Assembly (NCBI GenBank): GCA_963836905.1
Contig: CAWIKY010000007.1
Span: forward strand, 345,735 to 409,734
Length of the DNA: 64,000 bases
DNA from: CAWIKY01 sp963836905
Lineage (GTDB): Bacteria > Pseudomonadota > Alphaproteobacteria > Caulobacterales > Hyphomonadaceae
Reading direction: 5' to 3'
In this document: one piece after another, positions 19,363 through 28,452 of the stretch
How the letters are laid out: each line of letters starts with the position of its first letter
Position numbering within the stretch: position 1 is the stretch's first letter
Notes under the pieces: generated by a model
What the model saw: the letters and a program-made list of their open reading frames with translations, nothing else
Database searches by the model: none
Told to the model about the DNA's origin: nothing
Program-made: the position numbers and the translations under genes

Positions 19363-19833
19363 ATGACCATGACAACGTATTTTTTTCGCCACCCGGTCCT
19401 GCTGACCGTAATCAGCGTAGTTTTTTTGTTTGTCACGCTTCCCAACGTCCGTGCCCAGGACGCCGACGCCATTGTTGGTGAGTGGTATACCGAAGAAAAC
19501 AAAGCCAAGGTAGAAATTTACTCCTGCGAAAGCAGCTACTGCGGCAAGATCGTGTGGCTAAAAGAACCGAAAAATCCAGACGGTACCAACAAACGAGATG
19601 CTAAAAATCTTAATGAAGACTTGCGCTCGCGCACCATCGTGGGCACCAACATCCTCACTGCTCTACAGTATGACGGAGACGATGAGTGGGAAGACGGTGA
19701 AATCTACGACCCTGAATCGGGCAAAACGTACTCGTGTCACTTAGAACTGGAAGACGAAAACACCCTGGAAGTGCGAGGCTTCGTTGGTCTGTCGTTGTTA
19801 GGGCGCTCTCAAAACTGGACGCGGGTGCAATGA
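19363..19833 (+). CDS. Secreted DUF2147 protein
   Basis: 156 residues with a signal peptide (TYFFRHPVLLTVISVVFLFV ... VRAQD); the start may be the second Met at 19369. The mature part has the DUF2147 pattern: IVGEWYTEENKAKVEIY, then CGKIVWLKEPKNPDGTNKRDAKN, then GEIYDPESGKTYSC, and the ending EVRGFVGLSLLGRSQNWTRV. The family is periplasmic/extracytoplasmic and of unknown function. It starts 5 bp from pdeM in the opposite direction, so the promoters overlap. Confidence 0.85.
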   Translation: MTMTTYFFRHPVLLTVISVVFLFVTLPNVRAQDADAIVGEWYTEENKAKVEIYSCESSYCGKIVWLKEPKNPDGTNKRDAKNLNEDLRSRTIVGTNILTALQYDGDDEWEDGEIYDPESGKTYSCHLELEDENTLEVRGFVGLSLLGRSQNWTRVQ

Positions 19834-19855
19834 TTTGAAACGTGAAAGGATATTG

Positions 19856-19925
19856 GAAATTGATAGAAATTAGGAAATTGAAAAGGCCACTTGGTCAAGT
19901 TCTTTTCTGATTTCTATCAATTTCT
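19856..19925. terminator. Long hairpin between convergent genes
   Basis: GAAATTGATAGAAAT (19856-19870) pairs perfectly with ATTTCTATCAATTTC (19911-19925). It sits between the convergent ends of the DUF2147 and cvfB genes and may stop transcription from both sides. The loop is long (about 40 nt) and there is no clean T tract, so the role is inferred. Confidence 0.45.
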
Positions 19926-19963
19926 GAATTTCACTCGTCGCTACACTACTTGAAGACTATCTT

Positions 19964-20821
19964 CTAGTGTTTTGTTGTACGAACATCATCAAGGCTAGTT
20001 AACCGAATTCCCCCGTTTTCTAATAAAATTTTCTTATCCTTATACAATCCCCCAACTGCTCGCTTGAACGCTTTTTTGCTCAGTCCGAATGCCCGCTGAA
20101 TGTCCTCCGCATCGCTCTTGTCGTGGTAGGGCAGGTGACCGTCGGCTTCGGAAAGTTTTTGCAACACCACTTCGCGGGCGGCATCGATACCGGCCACCCC
20201 GATGGGTTGCAGGCTGATGTCTAGTTTTCCGTCGTCGCGCACTTTCTTCACGTAACCGGGGCGCGTATCGCCGATGGCTAACGTATCAAACACCTCATTG
20301 CGGTAGATGAGTCCTTCGTAACGCTGATTCACCAGCACTTTATAGCCAAGATCAGTCTCCTGGAATACCAATGCCGTCACCGCTTGCTTTTCTTCAAGTT
20401 CGGAGACATCGCGCTGGAAGAAGGGCTGCAGTTTAGCTACCGCAATCACCCGCTGGGTGCGCGGATCGAGACACACCCGCACCACCACCCGCCTTCCGGC
20501 CCGCGGCGGATTCAACTGCTCCTTGAAGGGAAGCAACAAATCTTTTTCCAACCCCCAATCCAAAAAGGCACCAATCGGAGTGACATCTTTGACCGTGAGC
20601 GCCGCAAATTCGCCAACTTGCGCCGGAGGAAAATCGGTGACGGCCACCAGCCGATCTTCCGAATCGGTGTAGACGAACACCTCAATGGCTTGTCCGATTT
20701 CCATGTGCTCAGTCACGTAGCGGTTGGGCAGCAGGATATCGCCCTGACTCAAGTTTAGGTAGAGTCCGAAGTCCGAGGAGCGGGCCACGGTGAGGGTGTT
20801 GGTATTTCCGATCTTTAGCAT
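19964..20821 (-). CDS. cvfB: CvfB-type S1 RNA-binding protein
   Basis: About 285 residues from the second ATG (MLKIGNTNTLTVARSSDFGLYL); a start three codons upstream is possible. The order fits CvfB: two N-terminal S1-like units (FGLYLNLSQGDILLPNRYV; VTPIGAFLDWGLEKDLLLPFKEQ), a third S1 unit (GYKVLVNQRYEGLIYRNEVF ... GKLDISLQP) and a C-terminal winged helix (HDKSDAEDIQRAFGLSKKAFKRAVGGLYK). In Staphylococcus CvfB binds RNA and affects virulence factors; in Bacteroidota the role is not established. Confidence 0.9.
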   Translation of the reverse strand: MLKIGNTNTLTVARSSDFGLYLNLSQGDILLPNRYVTEHMEIGQAIEVFVYTDSEDRLVAVTDFPPAQVGEFAALTVKDVTPIGAFLDWGLEKDLLLPFKEQLNPPRAGRRVVVRVCLDPRTQRVIAVAKLQPFFQRDVSELEEKQAVTALVFQETDLGYKVLVNQRYEGLIYRNEVFDTLAIGDTRPGYVKKVRDDGKLDISLQPIGVAGIDAAREVVLQKLSEADGHLPYHDKSDAEDIQRAFGLSKKAFKRAVGGLYKDKKILLENGGIRLTSLDDVRTTKH

Positions 20822-20923
20822 GACTAGCAAACTTATCGGGGCACAATGTGTTTAGGATAAGGAACCGGATGCAGTTATTGAGCTGGTTCAGACTTATTGA
20901 TTAAAAGCTATTTTACACCGAAG

Positions 20924-21615
20924 ATGGATACGACAGCAGAACAGTGGATCACCCAAGGGTACGAGCAGCTAGCGCAGGAAGAACTACCAGGAGGCGTTAG
21001 GGCATTTTGAGCGGGCGCTGTCCGTGAATGATACCCATCCGGAAAGCTTGTACGGAAGGGCTCGGGCGCTTTTTAAGTTAGAACGGTTCGCTGCTGCTAT
21101 TGGGGACTTTGATCGGTTGATTAACCTGATTCCGAAGAATGCTACCTACTTCAGTGAGCGGGGCGTGGCCCGGCATCTGGCGGGTGATAACCACGGAGCG
21201 CTGGAGGATTTTCGACGAAGGGGTGATGCTGGAACCGGATAATCCGTACCGGTTCTCGAGCCGCGCTTACGTGAAAGACCGAATGCAGAATTATCAGGGA
21301 GCTATTGATGATTACACCCGGGCCATTGAGCTAGATCCGGAAGATGCCATTTCGTATAATAACCGCGGCATGGTAGAAGAGAAACTCGGTCACCAGCAAC
21401 GGGCGCAACGCAACTTTGCGAAAGCCGATGCCCTGCAACCGGGCTCTACTAAAGTGACGTTGCCGCCGCCGCCGCCGACCAGGGTTCCGGATGGGCCGTC
21501 TTCAAAACCTAACTCGGCTGATTATATGCGAACTATGCGTTCGGTATTCACTTCCAAGGAACGGTTTCGCGATTTCGTAGCCTTTTTGCGCGGAAAAAAT
21601 ATGTCAAACCAATAA
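20924..21615 (+). CDS. TPR-repeat protein, two frameshifts
   Basis: Starts MDTTAEQWITQGYEQLAQE and contains four to five tetratricopeptide repeats (YQEALGHFERALSVNDTHPE; AIGDFDRLINLIPKNATY; NYQGAIDDYTRAIELDPEDA; GHQQRAQRNFAKADALQPG). A Pro-rich linker and a short basic tail follow. Indels at about 20982 and 21220 separate the repeats into three frames. Cytoplasmic scaffold protein by class; the partner is unknown. The small Lacal_2735 gene follows 14 bp later and may share its transcript. Confidence 0.85.
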
Positions 21616-21629
21616 CCCCCACGAATCGT

Positions 21630-21800
21630 ATGTTTGGTCTGTTCAAAAGGAAATCAGAAGTAGGAAAGTTACAGGATAAGTACAAAAAGCTGCTGGCCGA
21701 AGCACATAGCCTATCCCAACATGATCGCCGGGCCGGTGATGAAAAAACGGCCGAAGCCGAAGTGGTGGCGCAGCAGATTGAGGCTTTGCAAAAAAAGTGA
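21630..21800 (+). CDS. Lacal_2735-family small protein
   Basis: 56 residues, MFGLFKRKSEVGKLQDKYKK ... AEVVAQQIEALQKK. The start (MFGLFK plus basic residues), the KLQxxYKKLLxEAHxLS core and the DEKTAEAE segment match the Lacal_2735 family, a short helical protein widespread in Bacteroidota with no known function. It lies 14 bp downstream of the TPR gene. Confidence 0.88.
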   Translation: MFGLFKRKSEVGKLQDKYKKLLAEAHSLSQHDRRAGDEKTAEAEVVAQQIEALQKK

Positions 21801-21851
21801 TGGTTGCGCCTGCAGTCTTGTAGTAGTAGTAGTTACAGAAGCCAGCAAAAA

Positions 21852-22181
21852 ATGAAAATAACCAAAGTTGATTTTCCGGTCAAATCGGCACTGAACGCGA
21901 CGTATTTTGATTACGTAGATAGCTACCAGGGGGCTTATACGGATGAAAAGGATAAAATCAGCGCAACAGATATCGGAAAGGCATTCTTTACTTCTGCGCC
22001 AAAATGGACCGCAGCGTTGTTTTATTTACGTAATAACCTAAAGAAGCTGACAATTTCAACCACGGCCAAATTCAACAACTGGTTTGGAAAACTTTATCTT
22101 TTGCCTGTGAAGCCTTTTCACAAGCTTATCGTGCCAATTATGCTACGGAGAATGATAAAGAAAATTGAGACGAGGAATTAA
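21852..22181 (+). CDS. DUF2867-like protein, apparently missing its middle
   Basis: 109 residues from MKITKVDFPVKSALNATYFDYVDSY. Both ends look like DUF2867: the N-terminal part to KAFFTSAPKWTAALFYLRNN and the C-terminal TISTTAKFNNWFGKLYLLPV followed by KPFHKLIVPIMLRRMI. In the family as I remember it, about 60 residues separate these blocks; here LRNN is joined directly to LKKLTIS in frame. The gene is open throughout, so this is either an internal in-frame deletion or an assembly collapse. Confidence 0.65.
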   Translation: MKITKVDFPVKSALNATYFDYVDSYQGAYTDEKDKISATDIGKAFFTSAPKWTAALFYLRNNLKKLTISTTAKFNNWFGKLYLLPVKPFHKLIVPIMLRRMIKKIETRN

Positions 22182-22277
22182 AAAGTACTAAGAGAAGCTG
22201 AGGCCAGAACTCGGTTTGAATCCCAATTACTCGTAATCAACATTGTTGAGAAACAGGCCCGTATACTACAGAAAGCT

Positions 22278-23255
22278 ATGGATTTTAAGCAGCGAGGCAA
22301 AAACATCTTTTCCTTACTAAAGGCCACTTACCTGGAGTGGAACGAAGACGAGCCGTTCCGGCAGAGCGCGGTGATTGCCTACTACTCCATCTTTTCGCTT
22401 CCCGCGCTGCTGATTATCATCGTGAACGTGGTGGGTTTGGTGCTGGGTGAAGATGCGGTGCAGGGAAACATTTCAACCCAGATTAGCGACTTGGTGGGTG
22501 CTGAAGCCGCCGTGCAGGTAGAAGAAATGATTGCCAACGTGAGCCAGCAGGGCAATAACGTAATCGGGATTGTCATCGGTATAGGAACGTTGCTGTTTGG
22601 AGCCACGGAAGTGTTTTCTTACCAACTACAGCAGTCGCTCAACCAGGTGTGGGAGGTAGAACTGAAACCCAACACGGGCTACGCAAAGTTGGCTATTGAC
22701 CGGGCCACGTCGCTGGGAGTTATTCTGGCCATTGGCTTTCTGCTGCTGGTGTCGTTGATCCTCACGGCGGCCCTCACGGCATTGGGAGGATGGATCGAGC
22801 GCCAGTTGCCTGATTTTATGCTCTATCTGTTTCAGATCGTTAACCTGCTGGTTTCGTTTGGAGTGATCACCTTGCTCTTCGCCCTTATCTACAAGGTGCT
22901 GCCCGACGTGAAGATATCCTGGCACGCAGTGTGGATCGGTGCGGTAGTAACTGCCTTGCTGTTCACCATCGGCAAGTCGGCCATTGGCTTCTATTTTGGT
23001 AAGTCTAATCCAGCTTCAGCATTCGGCGCCGCCGGATCGATCATTCTGATTTTGCTGTGGGTCAATTATTCGGCGCTTATCTTCCTGTTCGGAGCCGAGT
23101 TCACCCAAGTGTACGCGCGGCGCTACGGCGAACGTATCGAACCCAACAGCTACGCCCAGCGCACGCCTGGGTTCAGACTCAAAGAACAGGAACAGCAGAA
23201 GCGAGACCGGGAAGATGCGGAAAAAGACCCGCAGGCCTCGGCAGCCGGTGAGTAG
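22278..23255 (+). CDS. YihY/BrkB-family inner-membrane protein
   Basis: 325 residues with the family pattern: QSAVIAYYSIFSLPALLIIIVN near the N-terminus, the GATEVFSYQLQQSLNQVWEV motif, then four further transmembrane helices and the signature GAAGSIILILLWVNYSALIFL followed by FGAEFTQVYARRYG. Six transmembrane helices are expected. The C-terminal 40 residues are charged and cytoplasmic. YihY proteins have long been misnamed RNase BN; their real function is unclear. The gene is intact and monocistronic in appearance. Confidence 0.92.
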   Translation: MDFKQRGKNIFSLLKATYLEWNEDEPFRQSAVIAYYSIFSLPALLIIIVNVVGLVLGEDAVQGNISTQISDLVGAEAAVQVEEMIANVSQQGNNVIGIVIGIGTLLFGATEVFSYQLQQSLNQVWEVELKPNTGYAKLAIDRATSLGVILAIGFLLLVSLILTAALTALGGWIERQLPDFMLYLFQIVNLLVSFGVITLLFALIYKVLPDVKISWHAVWIGAVVTALLFTIGKSAIGFYFGKSNPASAFGAAGSIILILLWVNYSALIFLFGAEFTQVYARRYGERIEPNSYAQRTPGFRLKEQEQQKRDREDAEKDPQASAAGE

Positions 23256-23939
23256 TGTGAATTGCTTGTGCAGGACTTAGGCAGTCTATTGAACATCAGT
23301 ATTTTCTTGTTCATGACGAATTAGCCATCGCTTTCTTTCTGTTCCTTCTCCGTATCCTACTGATCCGTTTCACTCCCAATTCGCCCAACCGATCAAAACC
23401 AGAAAGGCCTGGCGCGCACATCACATTGAAGGGCAGATGCGTGCAGTTTACCAGATGAGCAATACCGTTTTCTGCTACAACGCCAGGAACGAAAATTCTG
23501 TCAGCACCGGCATTTTGGTACGAATGAATTCTTCGCCATCGTTGTATCCAAGCGTTGCTGCAATTGCTGAACTTGATGTTCCGATTGCCGGGAAGTTTAG
23601 CTTTTCTGCTATTTTGGCGCTTGCTACATCCCAGACGTTGCAGAGCAGTAAGGGACTGGTTTGTTGGTATGGGTTTTGAAGTTCATCTTTTTTTGTTTTT
23701 TATCCAAAATAGAAGAAATACAACACAGCTAGCAACCGAAAATTGGACACGTATTTTTTCCGCTTCTGGACTGCTGATTGTTGCCATCACTGGAAGTGGA
23801 TAGTGCGTAGAAAAGCTGCCCGAAAAGCGCGTGCGTAAGATTGAGATGGGTTTAGGTGAGGAAAAATCACCAACAAATAATAGCTTAGCCCGGCAAGTGA
23901 TTAGGCCCACGATAGTCAGCGGAACGCTAAATATTTAAA
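23256..23939. other. Gene-free stretch
   Basis: About 680 bases without a gene I can support. Short open frames on both strands have no ribosome-binding site or recognisable content. No strong hairpin or repeat is seen. It may hold decayed sequence, since composition drifts towards AT in its second half. Confidence 0.3.
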
Positions 23940-25021
23940 ATGATATTGCACCATAGTTCACTTCATCATTCGGCGTTCCTTATTCGTTATTCAATATTCT
24001 CAGCCAGCTTTGGGGGTCTACGAACATTTTTCTTAGCCTTGTTGATCTTCAGTGCTCAAATAGCATCTGCCCAAACCGCCACCGTGGCCTTCTACAACGT
24101 CGAGAACCTTTTCAACACCCAAGACGATTCGCTCAAGCAAGACGAAGAGTTTCTGCCCTACGGAGTGCGGGGCTGGACACCCGCGCGTTTGCGGGCCAAG
24201 TACCACAATATTTACAAGGTGATCGCCGGACTGGGTGATGTTGGACAACCTCCGGCACTGGTGGGTTTGGCTGAGGTAGAAAACCGCGCGGTGCTCGAAG
24301 GGCTGCTGCGCCACACGCCCCTGCACCGAACACGTTACCAGATTGTGCACGAAGAATCACCCGACCAGCGGGGTATCGACGTGGCCCTGCTCTACGATCC
24401 CGCGCAGTTCCGGTACCTGTCGCACGAAGCAGTGCCGGTGGATTTGGGTTCTCTGAGCGACCGCCCCACCCGCGATATTTTGTACGTTCGCGGGGTGCTT
24501 TTTGACTCCGACACCGTTCACTGCTTTATCAACCACTGGCCCTCACGCTACGGAGGCGTGAGTGGCAGCGCCCCCCGACGGCAGCGCGCCGCCGAGGTAC
24601 TGCAAGCCCGAATCAATGCACTGCAACAAGAGTGTCCCGATGCCCTGATCATTATCACCGGCGACTTCAACGATGGGCCTACCGAGACGAGTATGCGTAC
24701 GCTAACCGAAGCAAATACGGGTTTGCCGCTAATCAATATCAGCCAGTACGAGTGCGCCGGTACGCATAAGTACCAGGGTGAATGGAACGCCTCAACCAGT
24801 TTGTGGTTAGCGCTACTCTGCTAAACGGCAATCGTTTGCGGGTGCAAGGCGGGCAAGCCCAGTGCTACCGTCCCGATTGGCTGGTCGAGGAAGATGAGAA
24901 GCAGTTAGGCTTTCGTCCGAAGCGTACCTACGTGGGCTACCGGTACCACGGTGGCTTCAGCGACCACTGGCCGGTGTACCTGCAACTGCGCAGGAAAAGC
25001 GCGGAAGTAGCCGAAAAATAA
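23940..25021 (+). CDS. Secreted endonuclease/exonuclease/phosphatase-family protein, one frameshift
   Basis: The leader (FFLALLIFSAQIASAQ) precedes TATVAFYNVENLFNTQDDSL, the start of the EEP fold. Further motifs: PALVGLAEVENRAVLEGLL (catalytic Glu), RGIDVALLYDP, HCFINHWPSRYGGVSGSAP, IIITGDFNDGPTE (GDFND) and the C-terminal GGFSDHWPVYLQL (SDHxP). An indel at about 24785 lies between GTHKYQGEWN and LNQFVVSATLL. This subgroup is the secreted EEP proteins of Bacteroidota; whether it cuts DNA or a phosphoester is not decided by sequence. The start may be further downstream than 23940. The rhomboid gene follows 17 bp later. Confidence 0.88.
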
Positions 25022-25038
25022 CCTATTTTCGCCCTCTT

Positions 25039-25598
25039 ATGAATTCAATCAGCAGTAGTATAATCGTGCCTGCCCGGCTGGTGTTTCTCATGTGGGCGGC
25101 ATACTACGTGGACCGGCTGCTTCCGGGTGAGTTTGCCGTGTACGGACTACTTCCCCGCACCCTGTGGGGCCTGATGGGTATTGTTACGGCTCCGCTGTTG
25201 CACGGCAGTGTGGCCCATCTGGTTTCCAACACCATGCCGTTGCTGATTCTGGGCACGGTGCTCTACATGTTCTACGACCGCATTGCGGGCCGGGTGTTCT
25301 TACAGTGCTACTTTCTGACGGGTGTACTGGTGTGGTTGTTCGGCCGACCGTTCTACCACATCGGGGCCAGCGGACTCATCTACGGGCTGGCTTCATTTCT
25401 GATGTTCTTCGGACTCTTCCGCCGCGATTTTCGGTCACTGCTGATCTCCATTATCATTGTAATTTTTTACGGGAGCATTTTTACGGAGTGCTGCCTACCC
25501 AAACCGAAGTTTCCTGGGAATCGCATCTGCTGGGAGGAGTGGTTGGCTTTTATAATGCCATCAACTCCAGGGCTTACAAACGAATCAGCAATTTTTAG
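25039..25598 (+). CDS. Rhomboid-family intramembrane serine protease, one frameshift
   Basis: Polytopic protease cleaving substrates within the membrane. The order is right: PLLHGSVAHLVSNTMPLLILG (N-terminal H and the conserved Asn in HLxSN), HIGASGLIYGLASFL (catalytic Ser in GASG), and the His in SWESHLLGGVVGF in the last helix. A lost T in the run at about 25475-25482 shifts the last third to FYGVLPTQTEVSWESHLLGG. About 186 residues, six helices. It is close to the EEP gene upstream and the MscS gene downstream. Confidence 0.9.
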
Positions 25599-25638
25599 TG
25601 CAACAGGCACTCGCGCGCGTATCTTTATGTAGTAATGA

Positions 25639-26610
25639 ATGCTTCTTATGAATTTCACCGAATGGATTGATGCCCACTGGCACATCTCGCGCACTACCCA
25701 ACTCAACCTGCTGTATTCGCTGATCGCCGTGGTGGTGCTGGGCGTGCTGCGCTACTTTAGCCTGAAGCTTATTTTTAAGCGCGTAAAAGATGTGCGCGAC
25801 AAATACTACTGGAAGAACGGCATCAAAAACGCCTACACGGTGCTGATGATTATTATTATCTCGGCCATTTGGATCAACACGGTAGACTCGCTGGCGACTT
25901 ATCTGGGGCTGGCCACCGCCGGATTAGCTATTGCCTTACAGTCGCCGATCGTTAATCTGGCCGGTTGGTTGTTCACTTTGGTGCGCCGTCCCTTCGACGT
26001 GGGCGACCGCATTCAGGTAGGAGGGCACGCGGGCGACGTGATTGACATTCGCTTTTATCAGTTCACTATCAATGAAATTGGCAACTGGGTGGATGCTGAC
26101 CAAAGCACCGGTCGGGTGATTCACATTCCGAACGGAGTGGTGTTTCGCGAACCCCAGGCCAACTACACCCAGGGCTTCACCCACATCTGGCACGAAATCG
26201 GGGTGATGGTGACCTTCGAAAGTAATTGGGAAAAAGCGAAGGAAATTCTGAACGCTATTCTTAAGGAACATACCGAGCACTTAACCAAAGCGGCGGCCAT
26301 GCGACTCACCGAAGCCTCGAAGAAGTTCATGATTTTCTATTCTAACCTCACGCCGATTGTTTACACCTCGGTGAAGGACAGCGGGGTGATGCTCACCATG
26401 CGCTACTTGTGCAACCCCAAGAAGCGACGCGGCACGGCGCACAACATCTGGGAAGACGTGCTTCGGCAGTTCGCCCAACATGACGACATCGATCTGGCGT
26501 ATCCCACCCAGCGAATTTACTACAATTTAAAGGAGGGAAAAGACGGCGCGCGGAAGCAGGAAGAAACGCGTCCGTACGAAGATACATCCGTAGACCCGAC
26601 GCAAGGATAG
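25639..26610 (+). CDS. Small-conductance mechanosensitive channel-family protein (MscS)
   Basis: 323 residues, intact. Three to four N-terminal transmembrane helices; the pore-lining helix and beta-domain read LATYLGLATAGLAIALQSPI then LAGWLFTLVRRPFDVGDRIQ, the MscS signature. A beta-domain (GHAGDVIDIRFYQFTI, VIHIPNGVVFREPQANYTQG) and an alpha/beta C-terminal domain follow. It releases solutes on hypo-osmotic shock. The start could be ATG 25639 or 25648. Confidence 0.93.
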   Translation: MLLMNFTEWIDAHWHISRTTQLNLLYSLIAVVVLGVLRYFSLKLIFKRVKDVRDKYYWKNGIKNAYTVLMIIIISAIWINTVDSLATYLGLATAGLAIALQSPIVNLAGWLFTLVRRPFDVGDRIQVGGHAGDVIDIRFYQFTINEIGNWVDADQSTGRVIHIPNGVVFREPQANYTQGFTHIWHEIGVMVTFESNWEKAKEILNAILKEHTEHLTKAAAMRLTEASKKFMIFYSNLTPIVYTSVKDSGVMLTMRYLCNPKKRRGTAHNIWEDVLRQFAQHDDIDLAYPTQRIYYNLKEGKDGARKQEETRPYEDTSVDPTQG

Positions 26611-26758
26611 TATTCGTGAAGTACGTATCTTTGGTAGCAGTAAAACAGAAAACCACAGTCTTTTCATAAAACCCGTAAAGGGAGTACCATAGCTTTTGAT
26701 TAGCTTTACCGAACAGCAGGCGCGGAGGAAGCAGCGGCAAGCCCCCCGCGATCCTTTG

Positions 26759-26792
26759 GTTAAACGTTTGTAGTCGTTTACAAACGTTTAAC
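26759..26792. repeat. Perfect 14-bp palindrome
   Basis: GTTAAACGTTTGTA, loop GTCGT, then TACAAACGTTTAAC: an uninterrupted 14-bp stem. It lies about 150 bp after mscS and 90 bp before the first attC-like site, in the 350-bp gap 26611-26961 that otherwise holds only a TATCTTTG box at 26626. No T tract follows, so an operator or recombination site fits as well as a terminator. Confidence 0.6.
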
Positions 26793-26879
26793 TTATTGTC
26801 TGCTTTTGTAAGCTGTTTATTTGAAAAATTTTACAGAAAATATGAATAGGATAACACTACGGCCACTTTAGGAATTTTT

Positions 26880-26945
26880 GCTAGTATAACCATACGAATG
26901 CTATATTGCAAATAAACGCAATTGCGTATGTACGGTTGTTGCCCA
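26880..26945. repeat. attC-like site E0, left end of the cassette array
   Basis: Imperfect inverted repeat: TATAACCATACGAATGC on the left against GCGTATGTACGGTTGTTGCCC on the right. The right boundary CGGTTGTTGCCCAC mirrors the left boundary GTGGGCAACAACGG of the next site at 27801 (12-bp identity of the inverted ends). It marks a change from GC-rich to AT-rich sequence. Confidence 0.5.
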
Positions 26946-26961
26946 CAATATCCCATAACAA

Positions 26962-27795
26962 TTGAAACTATCTAAAAAATCATCAACCAGACAACATAAG
27001 GTCGAGATATTAAAAAAATACCCAATCTTAAGTTTTATAATTATTGTATTTATACTCACTTATGGATTAGGAATTCCTTTTAATATGTGGATTTCTCAGA
27101 GTTTGAATTTACCTAAACCAATTGATGTTTACTTACCTCGATTAATAACTGTAATATCACCTGGAATAGGTGCGTTGATTTTAATGTGGGGTAACAAAGA
27201 GAAGCTTGAATTAAAAAGATTCCTGCCTACAGGAAATCATAAATATCTTTATCTTCTAATACCAACCCTGACTTTAATATTATCGGCTAGCACCCTCATT
27301 ATAGGAGGTGCAACGTTCGATTTAATAGTTACCATACTTCAAAACAACTGGGAACAATTATTTATTCATTTGATCTTACAAATTTTGATAATTGGGATTG
27401 GAGAAGAATTGGGGTGGAGAAGTTGGTTATTACCAAATTTGAATAGAAAACATTCTTTGTTAAAAGCTATGATTTTAGTTTTAATAATTTGGACTCTATG
27501 GCATTTCCCGATCCTGTTTCAGGATCGCGAGATTTTGACTCCCTGGTTATTTATAATCACAGGAGCCACAATTATATTAACGTGGGCCTGGAAAAAATTT
27601 GGTAACAATATTTTACTTTTTGCCGTAATACACGGATCGATAAACTATCCACAGTTTTTTTGGGAAAATCAAACGGATACAATTGATTCCCAGGTCTTAA
27701 TAAATAGCTGGACGATTTCAGGTTATTTTTATTTATGTATTGGGATTATTGCTTTTATTTCAATGCATAAAATATTTCACACAAAAACAGTATAA
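26962..27795 (+). CDS. CPBP-family intramembrane glutamic protease
   Basis: About 277 residues with a TTG start (no ATG is available near the conserved N-terminus). Eight or so transmembrane helices. The ABI/CAAX-protease motifs are IGEELGWRSWLLP (EExxxR), LWHFPILF (FxxxH-like) and AVIHGSINYP (HxxxN). Such proteins process prenylated peptides or act as self-immunity factors in bacteriocin systems. The gene is AT-rich, unlike the flanks, and sits alone between two attC-like sites, in the position of an integron cassette. Intact. Confidence 0.88.
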   Translation: MKLSKKSSTRQHKVEILKKYPILSFIIIVFILTYGLGIPFNMWISQSLNLPKPIDVYLPRLITVISPGIGALILMWGNKEKLELKRFLPTGNHKYLYLLIPTLTLILSASTLIIGGATFDLIVTILQNNWEQLFIHLILQILIIGIGEELGWRSWLLPNLNRKHSLLKAMILVLIIWTLWHFPILFQDREILTPWLFIITGATIILTWAWKKFGNNILLFAVIHGSINYPQFFWENQTDTIDSQVLINSWTISGYFYLCIGIIAFISMHKIFHTKTV

Positions 27796-27800
27796 ATACA

Positions 27801-27940
27801 GTGGGCAACAACGGCTATAGTTTATGGCGGTCGTGAATAAACGAATTAAAATTCCTACTTTTTATCGTAAATTATACACGCGGAAAAATCCGAAACCAAA
27901 AATCCGCCACGAAACCATAGCCAAACCGTTACCTGCCATA
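27801..27940. repeat. attC-like site E1
   Basis: 140-bp element with imperfect arms: GGCAACAACGGCTATAGTTT then ATGGCGG on the left and, reversed, GGCAGGTAACGG then GGCTATGGTTTCGTGGCGG on the right. It keeps AAC near the left end and GTT near the right end, as in integron attC sites, with several unpaired bases. It follows the CPBP stop by 5 bp and precedes the PIN gene. Confidence 0.6.
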
Positions 27941-27975
27941 CAAAAAAGACTAAAATAGTTGAGACCTAAATTCAG

Positions 27976-27983
27976 TATCTTTG
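27976..27983 (+). promoter_or_regulatory. Possible Bacteroidota -7 box in front of the PIN toxin
   Basis: TATCTTTG matches the TAnnTTTG box of the main Bacteroidota sigma factor. It lies 4 bases before the ATG at 27988, which would imply a leaderless or nearly leaderless message and a promoter carried inside the cassette. The -33 element is not clear. Confidence 0.4.
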
Positions 27984-27987
27984 TTTC

Positions 27988-28452
27988 ATGATAAAACGAG
28001 CATACATCGATACTTCTGTCTTTGGAGGACGCTTTGACGATGAGTTTGAAGAAGCAACCAGACCATTTTTTAGGGCGATTCTGCAGCAGAAGATACAAAT
28101 CATAGTATCAGAAGTGCTCGAGTTGGAGCTGTACAAGGCGCCTGCGCATATTATCGACTTTTACGAATTCATTCCGGAAGAAGTTATTGAAAGAGTGGAA
28201 TTAACCGAAGAAGCAAAAGAATTGGCTGAAAAATATATCGAAGAGAAAGTAGTCGGAAAAACTAGCCGTGCTGATTGCCAGCATATTGCTATGGCAACAG
28301 TATACAGAGCGGATGTGTTAGCTAGTTGGAATTTCAAGCATATTGTTAATTTAGAGAAAATTAGAGGGTACAATGCTATCAATTTTCGTGAAGGTTATAC
28401 AATGATAGAAATCCGAACACCTAAAGAAATATTTGGAAATGAAGACGACTGA
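27988..28452 (+). CDS. PIN-domain protein, probable type II toxin
   Basis: 154 residues, MIKRAYIDTSVFGGRFDDEF. Asp8 in YIDTSVFGG is the first PIN acid; Glu in IIVSEVLELELYKAP is the second; SRADCQHIAMATVYRADVLASWNFKHI supplies the third and the typical W-N-F-K-H end of this PIN subgroup. Predicted single-strand ribonuclease. A small gene overlapping its 3' end looks like the antitoxin. The pair is one cassette between sites E1 and E2 and is AT-rich. Confidence 0.85.
   Translation: MIKRAYIDTSVFGGRFDDEFEEATRPFFRAILQQKIQIIVSEVLELELYKAPAHIIDFYEFIPEEVIERVELTEEAKELAEKYIEEKVVGKTSRADCQHIAMATVYRADVLASWNFKHIVNLEKIRGYNAINFREGYTMIEIRTPKEIFGNEDD

Noticed and set aside
22200..22240. tRNA-like GGTTTGAATCCC segment
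   Set aside because: No acceptor stem, anticodon arm or CCA-side pairing could be drawn around it.
23437..23910. Open frames on both strands in the gap after the YihY gene
   Set aside because: No start signals, no recognised domains, and they overlap each other on opposite strands.
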